From Manihot esculenta (Eukaryota; Streptophyta; Magnoliopsida; Malpighiales; Euphorbiaceae): a stretch of 64,000 nt of DNA. Shown piece after piece: positions 22,877-35,304 of this stretch; positions within the stretch are counted from its first letter, which is position 1, and each line of letters begins with the position of its first letter. The notes beneath the pieces are model-generated. The model did no database searches, was not told the origin of the DNA, and saw only the letters and a list, made by a program, of their open reading frames with translations. Position numbers and translations under genes: made by a program. The DNA lies in contig NC_035162.2 in the NCBI RefSeq assembly GCF_001659605.2, forward strand, positions 28,635,526 through 28,699,525. Reading direction: 5' to 3'.

Positions 22877-23475
22877 CTCATCTGATTCCATTACAAACAT
22901 GAAAGGGAGTGAGAGACTATTAAGATACATAATGTACAAATGAAATAAAGGTCATAAGATTTGTATTTTGTTCCCTGTTTTCCATTAAAATAAGTACAAA
23001 TTAGAAGGAACTAAATGGAGAAAATTCCAAGCAATCACCTAAATGATGTCACCTAAAATTGCCCCAAGTAACACTGAGGATGGAACTAAAAAAGTCTAAA
23101 ATTAAAGAGTATCTTCAAAGCAGAGTTTCTTTTACAGCATTTGAAGATATCTTAGCTTTAAAGGAGTGCACAGAAAAGCCATTATAGAATGTGATAATAA
23201 GATCAGGTTATCTTTTTTTTCCACTTAGCCCACTGAAACCTATTTTCACACACATGAAAAACAAGGTGCCAACAGTCAACGAAAGGGGACATGTATATCT
23301 AATGTTTTGATTCTTATTTTGTCATAACCAACTGTGCAGAATGGCAATTGATGATATAAATTTCCCATTGACATTAATTTTCACTAAGCTATAGTAAGAA
23401 ATATAATGTTAGAGATTCACCAGAGGCAATCGCAACAGCAGCAACTTTAAATTGGGCAAGTAAGTCCTTATTCAC

Positions 23476-23992
23476 CAGAGGCAATCGCAACCAAACCATT
23501 GCCAAGAAATATTGCTTTTGATAATGTCATTGACAACCATTGTTGGTCAAAACCCCTCTGCAAATTGAAAGGGAGCACTAAGCTAGATAATGCACCTGAT
23601 ATGGTAAATAAAATTCCTACAGTGAAATAGTTTTCTAACATGACCTTAATCATAGAAACAAATCAAGTATAGAAGAAGCACCAAAACCCTTGAAGTGATA
23701 AGCTCCATGTCAATGTAAAATAGCAGCATAGAAGCATTAGGCTATAATTTACACAATTTCACTCAAATCTGTAACCCAAAACATTTAAACAATTAGGAGG
23801 AAAGAATTAAATTTAAGATGTAAGGCATTAGACCCTACAATCAATAAAAGTAAACCATCTCAACTCATGACACACCTTAAAGTGCTCTGCAACAAGCCAA
23901 GACTCAAACGCTGAGAAGAGTAGAGAAGTGGCAATGCCTCCTAATACACATCCCAACATTAACACCTTGTAGTCAGGAGAATGCTTGGTCAT
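23476..23992 (-). pseudogene. Captured exons of a plant MFS (MFSD5 / molybdate-anion-transporter-like) gene
   Basis: Two exons lie antisense to the transposase genes. Exon one (23992-23876) encodes a piece containing LMLGCVLGGIATSLLFSAFE and ending WLVAEHFK. A 318-bp intron follows (minus strand GTGTG...TTGCAG, 23875-23558). Exon two (23557-23476) begins RGFDQQWLS and continues KAIFLGNGLVAIAS. The splice joins in frame, and the joined motif is the hallmark of plant MFSD5-type proteins (from memory; no search run). These are membrane transporters with a dozen helices; only about 66 residues are present. A 21-base block at the end of exon two is repeated at about 23416-23437. Both sides are bounded by palindromic arrays. 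A host gene fragment carried by the CACTA element, not a working gene. Confidence 0.75.
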
Positions 23993-24505
23993 GCACTTGC
24001 AAGTGCACTAGCAGGTGCAATTTGAAGTGTACTAGCAAGTGCACTGGTTGGTGCACTTGGCATTGCACCTGCTGGTGCACTTGGCAAGTGCACCAGCAGG
24101 TGCACTTCAAATTGAACCTGCTGGTGCACTTGGCCAAGTGCACCAGCAGGTGCACTTCAAAGTGCACCTGGTGCACTTGGCACGTGCACCAGCAGGTGCA
24201 CTTCAAAGTGCACCTGGTGCACTTCAAATTGCACCTGCTGGTGCACTTGGCAAGTGCACCAGTAGGTGCACTGGTTGGTGCACCAGCAGGTGCACTTGGC
24301 ATTGCACCTGCTGGTGCACTTGGCAAGTGCACTAGCAGGTGTACTTCAAAGTGCACCAGTAGGTGCACTTCAAATTGCACCTGCTGGTGCACTGTGCACT
24401 GGCAAGTGCACCAGTAGGTGCACTGGAAATTGCACCTGCTGGTGCACTTCAAATTGCACCTGCTGGTGCACTTGCCAAGTGCACTAGCAGGTGCAATTTC
24501 CAGCA
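23993..24505. repeat. Palindromic minisatellite, main array (TGCACCTGCTGGTGCA units)
   Basis: About 18-20 units of TGCACCTGCTGGTGCACTT in both senses, separated by GGCAAG, CAAATT, CAAAG or GGCATT. Spacing is roughly 24-36 bases. The unit is self-complementary and the array could form long cruciform or RNA hairpin structures. The long open frames on both strands are pure repeat translation. Confidence 0.88.
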
Positions 24506-25019
24506 AATTTATAAATAAATTCGGCCTCAAAGTCGTGTAAAAAAAGAGAAAATTTTCTTGATATTTATTGGATTTGAATTGATGTTCAATATTCACATGG
24601 AATGTCCCATTTTTAAGTTTTCAAAGTTACTATAGAATTGAAAACTAATTGCATTGTGAAATTTTTTTGGTGCATGTGTTTGAATTTACACTAAGTGTGG
24701 TTGGATAGGTAGATATTCCAAACATGATGCACTTTTGATATGGATGATGGCTGAATACATATATTGATTGCTATAATTTCTCATTAACAGCCTAACCAAC
24801 CTGGTTATACTGCCCCGCCACCTCCTCCTCCAGTAGAAGATACTGCCATTGATATCAGGCAAGTTCAAATTTATGTTAATATTTTGTTCCAAAATGAATG
24901 TAGTTATCAGATTATCATTTAGATATAATGCACAATTTAATTGTTGGTTTTCAGGCTCTGTTCGAAGATAGGGTTTATAAGTTTTATGTTTTCATATCAG
25001 CATATTTATTGTAGTTAAT

Positions 25020-27652
25020 ATGAATGCTGAAAGAAGTTGGATGTATGCCCGTCTCAGAGATGGTTTACTGAATCCCAGATATTTAGTGGGTATCAATGAA
25101 TTTATAGAGAAGGCTAAGACCTGCACAGAATATTTAAATGGCGATCAGATTCGCTGTCCTTGTAATCGATTTAAGTGCCAAAACCGTAGCTTTCAAGATG
25201 AAAATACAGTTAAATATCATTTAATGAAGCATGGTTTTGTGCAAAATTACCTTGTTTGGTATTTGCACAGTGAAACTGAAGTGCATGACGGATATGGTGA
25301 TACAGATTTAGACATGTCTTATGGTTCTGACAGTGTTAATCACCCAAATTTCAATCGTTTTGAGGACATGGTCATGGATGCAACAAGCTGTCATGTAATG
25401 CATAATGATACATATGAGATGCCAAACTCGGCTGCACAGAAACTGTATGATATGTTAAATGCATCTAAGCAAGAACTATGGCTTGGATGTGAAACTCACT
25501 CCCAGTTATCAGCTGTTTCACGTTTACTAAATCTGAAGGTGGAACATCATTTCTCAGAACGGTGTTTTGATCAGATTTGTGAACTCATGAAGGAGATGTT
25601 ACCGAGTGACAATGTCATGACGGACAGCTTTTACTCAACAAAGAGACTAGTCCGAGGATTGGGGCTTCCTGTAAAAAAGATACACTGTTGTGTGAATGGT
25701 TGTATGATTTATTGGGAAAATGATAAAGAACTTACACGATGCAAATTTTGTGACCATGAAAGGTTCAAACGCCTGAAGCACACCTTGGGGAAAGGGAAGA
25801 GTCAAATACCATACAAAAAGATGTATTACTTCCCCATTACACCACGTTTGCAAAGACTTTATGCGTCGTGTGTTACAGCTAATTAGTATATGACTTGGCA
25901 CAATGACCATGCAACTGAGGATGGGGTGATGCGCCACTGTTCAGATGCTCCTGCTTGGAAGCATTTCAACCAAACTCATCCAACCTTCGCACTGGAGGCC
26001 CGAAATGTCAGACTTGGCCTTTGCACTGATGGATTTCAACCATTCGGTCAATCTGGGCAACAGTATTCTTCATGGCCAGTAATACTAACTCCATACAATT
26101 TGCCACCAGGTATGTGTATGAAAGATGAGTACATGTTCCTGACAATAATAATACCTGGTCCCAAGAATCCGAAAGAGAAGCTTGATGTGTACATGCAGCC
26201 ATTAGTGCAAGAATTGAAAGAACTTTGGGCAATTGGTGTGAATACTTACGATGCTTTCCAGCAGAACAATTTTACTATGCGTGCTGCATTAATTTGGACT
26301 ATAAGTGACTTCCCTGCTTATTCAATGCTCTCAGGGTGGAGCATAGCAGGACGCACTGCATGTCCCTACTGTATGGAAAACACAGATGCATTTACATTAC
26401 GAAGAGGGGGTAAACAAACATGGTTTGATAGTCATCGGAAGTTCTTGCCTGACGACCACCCTTTCCGTCGAAACAAGACATCTTTTATTAAAAACAAATG
26501 TGTATCGAAGTCACCGCCGCCAATTAGAACTGGGGAATACTTGCTAAAAGAAATTGAGAAAATTGGGTTGAGGCGGGTTATAGACATTGACAGTCATGAA
26601 ATAAATTGTCGGCTTTCAAAGAGAACTGGTTGGTGTAAGCGGAGCATATTATGGGATTTGCCATATTGGTCTTCAAATATGATTCGCCACAATCTTGATG
26701 TAATGCACATTGAAAAGAATGTATTTGAAAATATTTTTAATACAGTTATGAATGTGGAGGGGAAGACAAAAGACAATATAAAATCAAGGGAAGATTTAAA
26801 TGAAATATGCAGGAGACCAGAATTGAAGAAAGATCCAATTAGCGGGAAATATCCAAAAGCATGTTATTGTTTGGATAACCAATCGAAGATGATACTATGT
26901 GATTGGCTTAAAACACTCAAATTCCCTGACGGATTTGTTTCCAATCTAGGGAGATGTGTTGATAGTCGAAAGCTTAGACTTTTTGGTATGAAAAGCCACG
27001 ACTGTCATGTTTTCATGCAACGAATTCTTCCTATAGCTCTCAGAGAGTTCTTACCAAATAATGTTTGGCAACCAATAACAGAGCTTAGCAATTTCTTTAG
27101 AGAACTCACCTCAACTACACTTACTAATGGGGACATGCAATGGTTAAATGAACAAATTCCTGTGATCCTTTGTAAGCTTGAACGAGTTTTTCCTCCAAGT
27201 CTGTTTGATTCAATGGAATATTTACCAGTACACCTTGCATATGAGGCATTAATTGCAGGACCAGTACAATATCGGTAGATGTACCCATTTGAGAGGTACA
27301 CGTACTAATTATTTACTTGCACTCCTTAGCATGATGAATTACTTAGTATACATATATAATTTTTGTTTCCACACACTAGGTACTTGAGAAAGTTAAAGAA
27401 CAATGTTAAAAATAAAGTAAGGGTTGAAGGTTCAATATGCAATGCTTACTTGGTAGAAGAAGCAAGTGCATTTTCTGCTCATTACTTTGAAGCACATGTA
27501 ATGACCAGACATCGAAAGGTTCCACGCAACTTGCATGAATTTGTCTCTGATGATGACATACCAGGTAAATTAAGAATATTCAAATGCACAGGTAGAACTA
27601 TCGGAAAAGGAAAATCCAGATATATGACTGAAGATGAAATCCAAGCTGCTCA
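25020..27652 (+). pseudogene. tnpD: CACTA transposase gene (tnpD type), first part, broken by stops and by element B
   Basis: Catalytic transposase of En/Spm elements; it would bind the ends and cut and paste the element in the nucleus. Residues from 25020 begin RSWMYARLRDG, with Cys pairs in IRCPCNRFKC (transposase-associated domain). A Transposase_21-type core follows, with blocks such as NVRLGLCTDGFQPFG, PYNLPPGMCMKD, IPGPKNP and RAALIWTISDFPAYSMLSGW, then a DUF4218-like region ending at GPVQYR. An 84-bp GT-AG intron lies at 27296-27379. Two in-frame TAG codons break it: 25884-25886, in the conserved stretch before MTWHNDH, and 27276-27278, where a Trp is expected after QYR. Element B interrupts the gene at 27652; it resumes at 47501 in the right frame. 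Start chosen because the domain begins there. Confidence 0.88.
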
Positions 27653-29948
27653 TGTAACGACCCAAAAATCAGACCGCTACCGGTGCTAGGATCCAGATCG
27701 GCTTAAGGCCGCCGGGACCCGTAGCAAGCCTGACATAAACCTGTAAACCTGTATAATCCCATACATGATCAACAACATGCATAAAAATTTAAACTTTTCT
27801 TTCATACATCCAACTCAACCTGAACATACATTACATAACCATAATCATGACCCCTCTGTGGGATCTCAACAATGCCCCAATGAGCACTATAACATGAGAT
27901 GAGTTGGCTTACATCTGTATCATCAAATATCTAAGATCATGCATCAACAAGGGATTACAATACTCATAGGGTCAAGCACATCTATAACCTCAATATACCT
28001 CATTACATAACATACTGTAATTTCTTACATTACATCATAGTACAATTGTCATGTCCACAATCTAACTATTACATAGACATACTTCAAAACTCTGGCTAAC
28101 CTCCTGGTCTACCCTGTACCTGCACAGCTGGGGTTAGGGGAGAGGGGTGAGCTACAAAGCCCAGTGAGCAGAATAGTGAAATCATATAATAAAATTTCAT
28201 GCTTTCATGAAATGCAACATATCACAACAAATCACATCTCGGATGGTATTGTCACCAATAGTCCTCTATATAGTCCAACTGTGCCGGGACGTAGAATGGG
28301 TACAACCGGTCTTTCTCTTAACATAACATATCATACAGTCCAACTGTGCCAGGGACGTAGAATGGGTACAACCTGGACTTCCTCTTACATCGTGCCAGGG
28401 ACGTAGAATGGGTACAACCTGGACTTCCATACCATATCATGCCATAACATCATCATATCATATGAGGACTAAAGGATCATCCAATGACCAATCCACATCA
28501 ACATCATAAATGCAATGCAACATATTCGTGAATACTAATGCAAACAACCTACTATATCTCATGGCATTCATGATGCATGGATCATGCTCAAAATTCATAC
28601 TTCATTTATTTTAAAACTTTAAGGTTTATTCCACTCACCTCTGGCTAGCTCTGACAAACTCTGTAGCAGCTGGCTCACTGCTGGGGTCCTCGGTTCCTCG
28701 AGTCCGAACCTACACAGGTGGACTCCAATGAGGGACCAAACATACATAAACATAACTCTAATATACTCTCCAAAAACCCCCCTAAAACATCATAAAACAA
28801 CTACATAAAAACATGCAAGAAATGGCTGGACAGGGCACTTTCGGCGGCAGGTTCGGCGGCCGAAAGTCCCTCCAGAGCCGAAAGTCAGGCAGGTTCGGCG
28901 GCACCTTCGGCGGCCGAAACTCCCAGACAGAGGCGAAACTCATGCATGTTCGGCGGCACCTTCGACGGCCGAAAGTCCTAGACAGAGACGAAAGTCTCTT
29001 TTCGGGGGCAACTTCGGCAGCCGAAAGGCCTGCCTCCCCAGCCATGTTCGGCGGCCGAAAGTTCCTTCGGCGGCCGAAAGTTCCTTCGGCTGCCGAACCT
29101 GGTTTCTGCCAAAGGGCAGAAACTTGGCTCCCTTATGCATTTTCGCCTCCAAACTCACCAATCATGCATAAACCTATTCTACAACATTCCCAAGCATTCA
29201 CAAGCAAACATACAAGCTCCTTGGGGCATCAAACCAACAAAAACCCCAACTACAACACACAAGCAACTCACATTGTTCAAAAACATAACATTTGCTTAAA
29301 AACTCATACAACCCTATACATGCCATTCTACCCCATAAAATCACTTAAAACTTACTTAAAACATACAATGAGCTTAAGATCGGCTCTTACCTCTTGAAGA
29401 TAGAGAGAGAGACGACCTAAACTCGGAGATCCAAGCAAATGAGCTCCTGAGTTCCCAAAGCTCCAAAACTTGCAATGAGAGGTGAAAACTCAAGAAAAAT
29501 GGAGGAGATTTGAAGAAAGAACACAAGATCTGGGGAGAGGGAGGTCGGAAGCTAGCTATGGCCGAAAATGGGAGAAAGCTCGCCCATTTCGGCTAAGCGA
29601 CCCTTTTATAGGTGGCTGGCCAGGCCACGTTCGGGGGCCGAAAGTGCTTCCGCATGCATGCCATGTTCGGCGGCCGAACCTGAATTTCCCTCACTCATGC
29701 TTTCGGGGGCCTAACGTGCCTCTAAAACGCATGCATGTTCGGCGGCCGAACTTGACTTTCGGCGGTCGAACCTGGGTTTTCCTCCAAAGACTTTTCATGC
29801 AAAAACTCATTAAATTTCCATACTTAAAACCATGAAGTACCTTAAAACATTTTATGAAAACATGATTCTACCCTACTAGAGGCTTCCGACATCCGAGATT
29901 CCACCGGACGGTAGGAATTCCGATACTGGAGTCTAGCCGGGTATTACA
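27653..29948 (-). repeat. Left LTR of element B (3' LTR in element sense)
   Basis: 2296 bp, TGTAACGACCC to GGGTATTACA. It contains the GTGCCAGGGACGTAGAATGG repeats (about 28280-28425), palindromic TTCGGCGGCCGAA clusters (about 28845-29090 and 29625-29770) and a minus-strand TATAAAAG at 29603-29610. Confidence 0.92.
28280..28425. repeat. LTR-internal direct repeats
   Basis: Three copies of G(C)CGGGACGTAGAATGGGTA / CCAGGGACGTAGAATGGGTA, each followed by CAACC(T)GG. Copy number differs between LTRs of the family: the right LTR of C (44480-44590) has one fewer, which accounts for part of its shorter length. Confidence 0.82.
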
Positions 29949-29966
29949 TTCTCCCCCCCTTAAGAA
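29949..29966 (-). other. Polypurine tract of element B
   Basis: The minus strand reads CTTAAGGGGGGGAGAA directly against the LTR end, the expected 3' primer of minus-oriented element B. Confidence 0.8.
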
Positions 29967-29986
29967 CATTCGTCCCCGAATGTACC

Positions 29987-32900
29987 TCAACTAGCACAAA
30001 GCATGGCATAAAACATAACATACATACGCAGCACATAAACACAAAGAGATCTAACCTTAAAGAGATGAGGGTACTGCTGGAGCATAGACTCCCATGTCTC
30101 CCAAGTGCATTCTTCCAAGTTGTGGTGGTTCCACAGGACTTTCACCATCGGGATTTCCTTGTTTCTTAACTTTCTGATCTGGGTGTCTAGGATCCGTACT
30201 GGCTGTTCAACATAAGTGAGATCCTCTTGGACCTCCACATCAGGCTCACTAAGAACCTTGCTCGGATCTGACACAAACTTCCTCAACATTGAAACATGGA
30301 AAACCGGATGGATTCTTCCTATTGAAGCAGGTAAATCCAGCTTGTACGACACATTCCCAATCTTTTGCAAGATTTCAAAGGGTCCGATGTATCGTGGGGC
30401 TAGTTTACCTTTCTTCCCAAAGCGAACCACTCCTTTCATTGGAGACACCTTAAGCAATACCAGATCCCCCTCCTGAAACTCTAACTGTCTTCTGCGGACG
30501 TCTGCATAGCTCTTCTGTCTGCTTGCAGCAGTCTTGATTCTTTCTCTGATTATGGGTACCACCCTGCTGGTGATCTCTACTAGCTCAGGCCCTGCCAAGG
30601 CCTTTTCTCCAACTTCCTCCCAGCAAACAGGTGATCTGCACTTCCTTCCGTACAAAGCTTCATATGGAGCCATCCCGATGCTAGCATGATGGCTGTTATT
30701 GTAGGCAAACTCCACCAAAGGTAGATGCTGCCTCCAAGAACCGCCAAAGTCCAGCACACACATTCTGAGCATATCCTCGATAGTCTGGATGGTCCTTTCT
30801 GACTGTCCGTCAGTCTGGGGGTGGAAGGCAGTACTGAAATCCAACCTAGTACCCATGGCATTCTGCAGACTCCGCCAAAACCTGGAGGTGAACTGGGGCC
30901 CTCTATCAGACACTATCGAAACAGAAACCCCATGCAGCCTGACGATCTCATCCACATATACCTGCGCCAACTTGTCCACAGAGTAGCCACTCCTGACAGG
31001 AATGAAGTGAGCAGATTTGGTGAGTCTGTCCACAATCACCCATATGGAGTCCACTCTATTGGACGCCGCCGGTAACCCCACTACGAAGTCCATAGCTATA
31101 TTTTCCCATTTCCATTCTGGAATAGGTAGCTGGTTAAGCATTCCAGCCGGCTTCTAATGTTCCAACTTCACCCTTTGACACACTTCGCAGGCTGACACAA
31201 ACTGTGCCACTTCTTTCTTCATCGCTGGCCACCAATAAACTTTCTTCAAATCTTGATACATCTTGGTGGCTCCGGGGTGAATGCTGTATCTTGCATTATG
31301 AGCCTCTCTCATAATGTCTCCTTTTAGCCCTATGTCATCTGGTACACATAGTCTGCTCCCATAGCGGAGGATCCCCTTGCTGTCAAATCTGAATTCACTG
31401 TCGTTGCCTGACTGAACAGTCCTGGCAATCTTTACTAACTCCGGGTCCTCATGCTGTTTCTGAGCCACCTGCTCCAGAAACACGGGTGCTACTCTCATCT
31501 GGGCCACCAAGGCACCTGTACCAGACAACTCCAACTGTAGACCTTCCTCAATGAGCTTGTAGAACTCCTTCACCACTGGTCTCCTCTCTGCCGTGATGTG
31601 GGATAGACTGCCTAGTGACTTCCGGCTTAGGGCGTCTGCCACGACATTCACCTTACCCGGATGATACTGAATCTTGCAATCATAGTCACTCAGCAGCTCT
31701 ACCCATCTCCTCTGCCTCAGATTCAGATGCCTCTGACTCAAGATGTACTGCAGGTTTTTATGATCTGTGAAGATCTCACATTTCACCCCATAGAGGTAAT
31801 GCCTCCACATCTTGAGTGCAAAGATTACTGCTGCCATCTCAAGGTCATGTGTGGGGTAATTCAACTCATGCTTCTTCAGCTGCCTAGAAGCATAAGCAAG
31901 CACCTTCTCATTCTACATCAGTACACAACTCAGTCCCACACGGGACGCATCACAAAAGACTGTAAAGTCCTCATCACTAGATGGCAGAGCTAAAACTGGT
32001 GCTGAATTCAACCTCTTCTTAAGCTCTTCAAAACTCTCTTCGCACTGGTCGGTCCACATAAACTTCTGATTCTTCCTGGTTAGTCTGGTCAGAGGAGCTG
32101 CAATCTTAGAGAAGTCCTGAACGAACCTCCTGTAGTAACCTGCCAAACCCAAGAAACTTCTAATCTCTGTCACTGAAGTGGGTCTAGGCCAGTTAGCCAC
32201 AGTTTCTGTCTTCTTGGGGTCCACCTCAATCCCATTCTCTGACACTACATGCCCCAAGAACGAAATGCTCCTCAGCCAGAACTCACATTTAGAGAACTTG
32301 GCATACAAGCCATGTTCCCTCAAAGTCTGCAAGACCAACCGCAGATGATGGGCATGCTCCTCTGCATTCCTGGAATACACTAAGATATCATCTATGAATA
32401 CAATAACGAAGTGATCCAGGTATTGGCTAAACACCCTGTTCATGAGATCCATGAATGCTGCAGGGGCGTTGGTTAACCCGAACGGCATTACAAGGAACTC
32501 AAAATGCCCATATCTGGTCCTGAAGGCTGTCTTCGGCACATCCTCCTCCCTTATCCTTAACTGATGGTACCCCGATCTCAGATCTATTTTGGAGAAACAA
32601 CCTGCTCCGGCTAGCTGGTCGAATAGATCATCGATCCTTGGCAATGGGTACATATTCTTGGTAGTGACTTTGTTCAACTGTCTGTAGTCGATACAAAGTC
32701 TAAGGGATCCATCCTTCTTTCTCACGAATAGAACTGGTGCACCCCAAGGTGAAGTGCTCGGTCGGATGAAGCCCTTTTCTACCAACTCTTGCAACTGTTC
32801 TTTCAACTCCTTCAACTCTGCTGGGGCCATCCTGTAGGGAGGGATAGAGATCGGTCTAGCTCCAGGCACCAACTCTATCTCGAACTCTATCTCCCTAGCA

Positions 32901-35034
32901 GGTGGTAAACCTGGAAGCTCATCAGGAAAGACATCCTGAAACTCTCTGACAACTGGCACCGAGGCTGGCTCCCTGACCTGCCTGTCTAGCTCTCTCACAT
33001 GAGCTAAGTACCCCTGACATCCCTTCCTAAGCAACCTACGAGCCTGAAGGGCTGATATCAGACCTCTAGGTGTGCCCCTCTTGTCTCCTCTGAAGACGAC
33101 CTCTGACCCGTTCTGATCTCTGAACCTGACTACCTTGTCCCTGCAGTCCAAGGTAGCACCATGGGTAGATAGCCAATCCATCCCTAGAATGACGTCAAAG
33201 TCTGTCAAATCTAGAACCACAAGGTCGGCGGAGAGGCATCTTCCCTCAACAAAAACTGGACTGTACTGGCAGACTGACACTGCCACTGACGGGTCACACT
33301 TGGGTCCACTGACCCATAGGGGACACTCTAACCCAGAGACTATCAGACCCAACCTCTCAACGGCTCTCGGAGCAATAAATGAATGAGATGCACCCGGGTC
33401 CATTAATGCATACACATCAGAACACCCAATGACGAGATTACCTGACACCACGGTGTTGGATGTGTTAGCCTCCTGCTGAGTCATGGTGAAGATCCTGGCT
33501 GGAGCTGATGGACCTTCACCTCGGGAACCAGAAGAAGAGGCTGCCCCTCTCCCTCTACCTCTGCCACTGCCCTGAGTTGTGGCTGGAACTGCTGGCTGTG
33601 CCACACTACCAGAAGCTGTCTGCTGGGGCTGGCCCATAAAAGGCGCTCTAGGACACTCCCGAGCTATGTGTCCCTCCTGTCCACATCTGAAACATGTATT
33701 AGTCCCAGCTCGACACACTCCCCTGTGCGGTCTTCCACATCTCTGGCATTCTATACCATCTGAGCCTGAGCTCGAGCCACCGCCAAATCCCAGACCGGAT
33801 TTCAACTTGTTCCAAAACTTATTCTTCTTCGGCTTCCTGGTGGTGTTATCCCACCTCTTCTTACCTGAGCTCTGAGAAGAGAACCCTGGTCCTCCTCTGC
33901 CTGGGGTCTTAACCCCTGAAGACTGGGTCACTAACTGCTTCACTGACCCCTCAACTATAGCACTTGCCTCCATTCTTCGAGCCATATCCACCACAGTGTG
34001 GAAACTTTCTCTCTCAGCTGACTGAATCAACGAGGAGTACCTGGAATGCAGCTTCATAACATACCTCTTGGCTTTCTTCGTATCTGTATCTAGAGCTTGC
34101 CCTGAAAAAGGCAATAGCTCCAAGAATTTATCCGTGAACTCCTCTACACCCATATGCTCTGACTGCCTCAGTTGCTCAAACTCAATCATCTTCAGTTATC
34201 TGGAACTGTCTGGAAAAGCCCATCCAGCGAACTCATCCGCAAATTCCTCCCATGTCATACCGTCTAGTCTCGGGTCCACATAACACTTGAACCATTCCCG
34301 TGCCTTCTTGCACTTTAAAGTGAACCCTGCCATCTGAATGGCTCTGCTGTCACTTGCCCCTAGCTCATCAATTATTGTCTTCACTACTCTCAGATACTCA
34401 AAGGGGTCATCCCCTGACTTGTATTTGGGAGCATCCAGCTTGAGGTAATCTGTCATCTTTACCTTGCTCCCATCTACTGAGCTAGGTCTAGGAGGTTGAG
34501 TAACTGGGGCTGTTGGTTCTGTAGGTGGTGGAGGTGGAGGTGCAGCATTCCCCGAGGTGGGGTTTGCCGGGTTTGGATAGAAGGGTGAGGGTGGATAAGC
34601 TGGGTACTGTGTGTAAGGTGGATAGAAAGGTGGATAAGGCATGTAGGTAGGGTAGGGGTTAAAGCTGGAGTAATCTGATGTACCTCCCATCGGATACCCT
34701 GAACCCTGTGAGAAGGGTGGATAATGGGGTGGAAAACCATACCCCGAGGCCTGAACGCCTCCCTGAGATTCCCCTGTCCCTTCTTCCTCTATGCTCACAT
34801 CCAAGTTCCCATCCCTCCTCTGATCCTCTTCTGTAACCTCCCTCACGTCTGAAGAACTTCCTCCTCTATCTGTCCCTCTTCTGCTAGCATCAAAAGACCT
34901 TCTAGGGTCCCTGACACTCTTTCTCTATTGGCTCTACAAGACATTGCCCTAGGCAATGTAGGAGGACGGGCGCTCGTGCCCTCATCCTCAGGTGGCACTC
35001 TAGTCAATCGTGCAGATCGACGAGTTCGTCTCAT
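29987..35034 (-). pseudogene. gag-pol: Gag-pol of element B, three stops and one frameshift
   Basis: Same protein order as element C: basic Gag N-terminus, Pro/Tyr-rich stretch, gag core, CCHC knuckle, protease (MDPGAS), reverse transcriptase (FIDD), RNase H, zinc-binding and catalytic integrase (SDRGPQF intact here), chromodomain ending YPHLF. Lesions relative to C: a one-base deletion at about 34846-34928 in Gag (GGGTCCCTGACAC against GGGTCCCTTGACAC), and stop codons at about 34193, 31910 and 31151. The surviving frames are 35034-34843, 34846-34196, 34189-31913, 31903-31154 and 31141-29987. It cannot make a full polyprotein; the integrase-chromodomain part is intact as a separate frame. Confidence 0.92.
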
Positions 35035-35289
35035 CCTGTTTTCTGAAAACAGTACACATCATACAAACATTAGCATCATATGGTTCATGTGGGCACATAT
35101 GAACCCTCATCACATACATCACATAGCATAGCATATCATTAGTGCACATGCACAAAGTCATGGCAATTCACATCATCAAACAAGACAGGACTCCACATCC
35201 TATCCTAGTGGACATGACCTTCCTATTGTGCTTGACCTTCTAGAACATCTATGAGCCCGACACTCTAGGTCCGATCCTATGAATCTAGG

Positions 35290-35301
35290 GCTCTGATACC
35301 A
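35290..35301 (-). other. Primer-binding site of element B (initiator Met-tRNA type)
   Basis: The plus strand reads GCTCTGATACCA, three bases before the LTR at 35305; a perfect match to the plant iMet primer site on the minus strand. Confidence 0.9.
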
Positions 35302-35304
35302 TTC

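Noticed and set aside
24022..24596. Cys/Trp/Thr repeat 'proteins' on both strands of the palindromic arrays (also 16350-16949)
   Set aside because: Pure translation of minisatellite units; frames switch with each spacer length and the same is seen on both strands.
28164..28406. Recurrent plus-strand open frame (MSRIVKSYNKISC...) in every LTR of B, C and F (28164, 35816, 44368, 63678)
   Set aside because: It is the same LTR sequence repeated; the frame lies opposite to the element's sense, spans tandem repeats, changes length with repeat number and has no protein-like conservation independent of the DNA.
28813..29397. Open frames rich in Gly, Arg and Pro over the TTCGGCGGCCGAA clusters (also at 37359, 44969, 46339 and on the minus strand)
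   Set aside because: GC-rich palindromic repeats keep several frames open at once on both strands; the translations are repeat artefacts.
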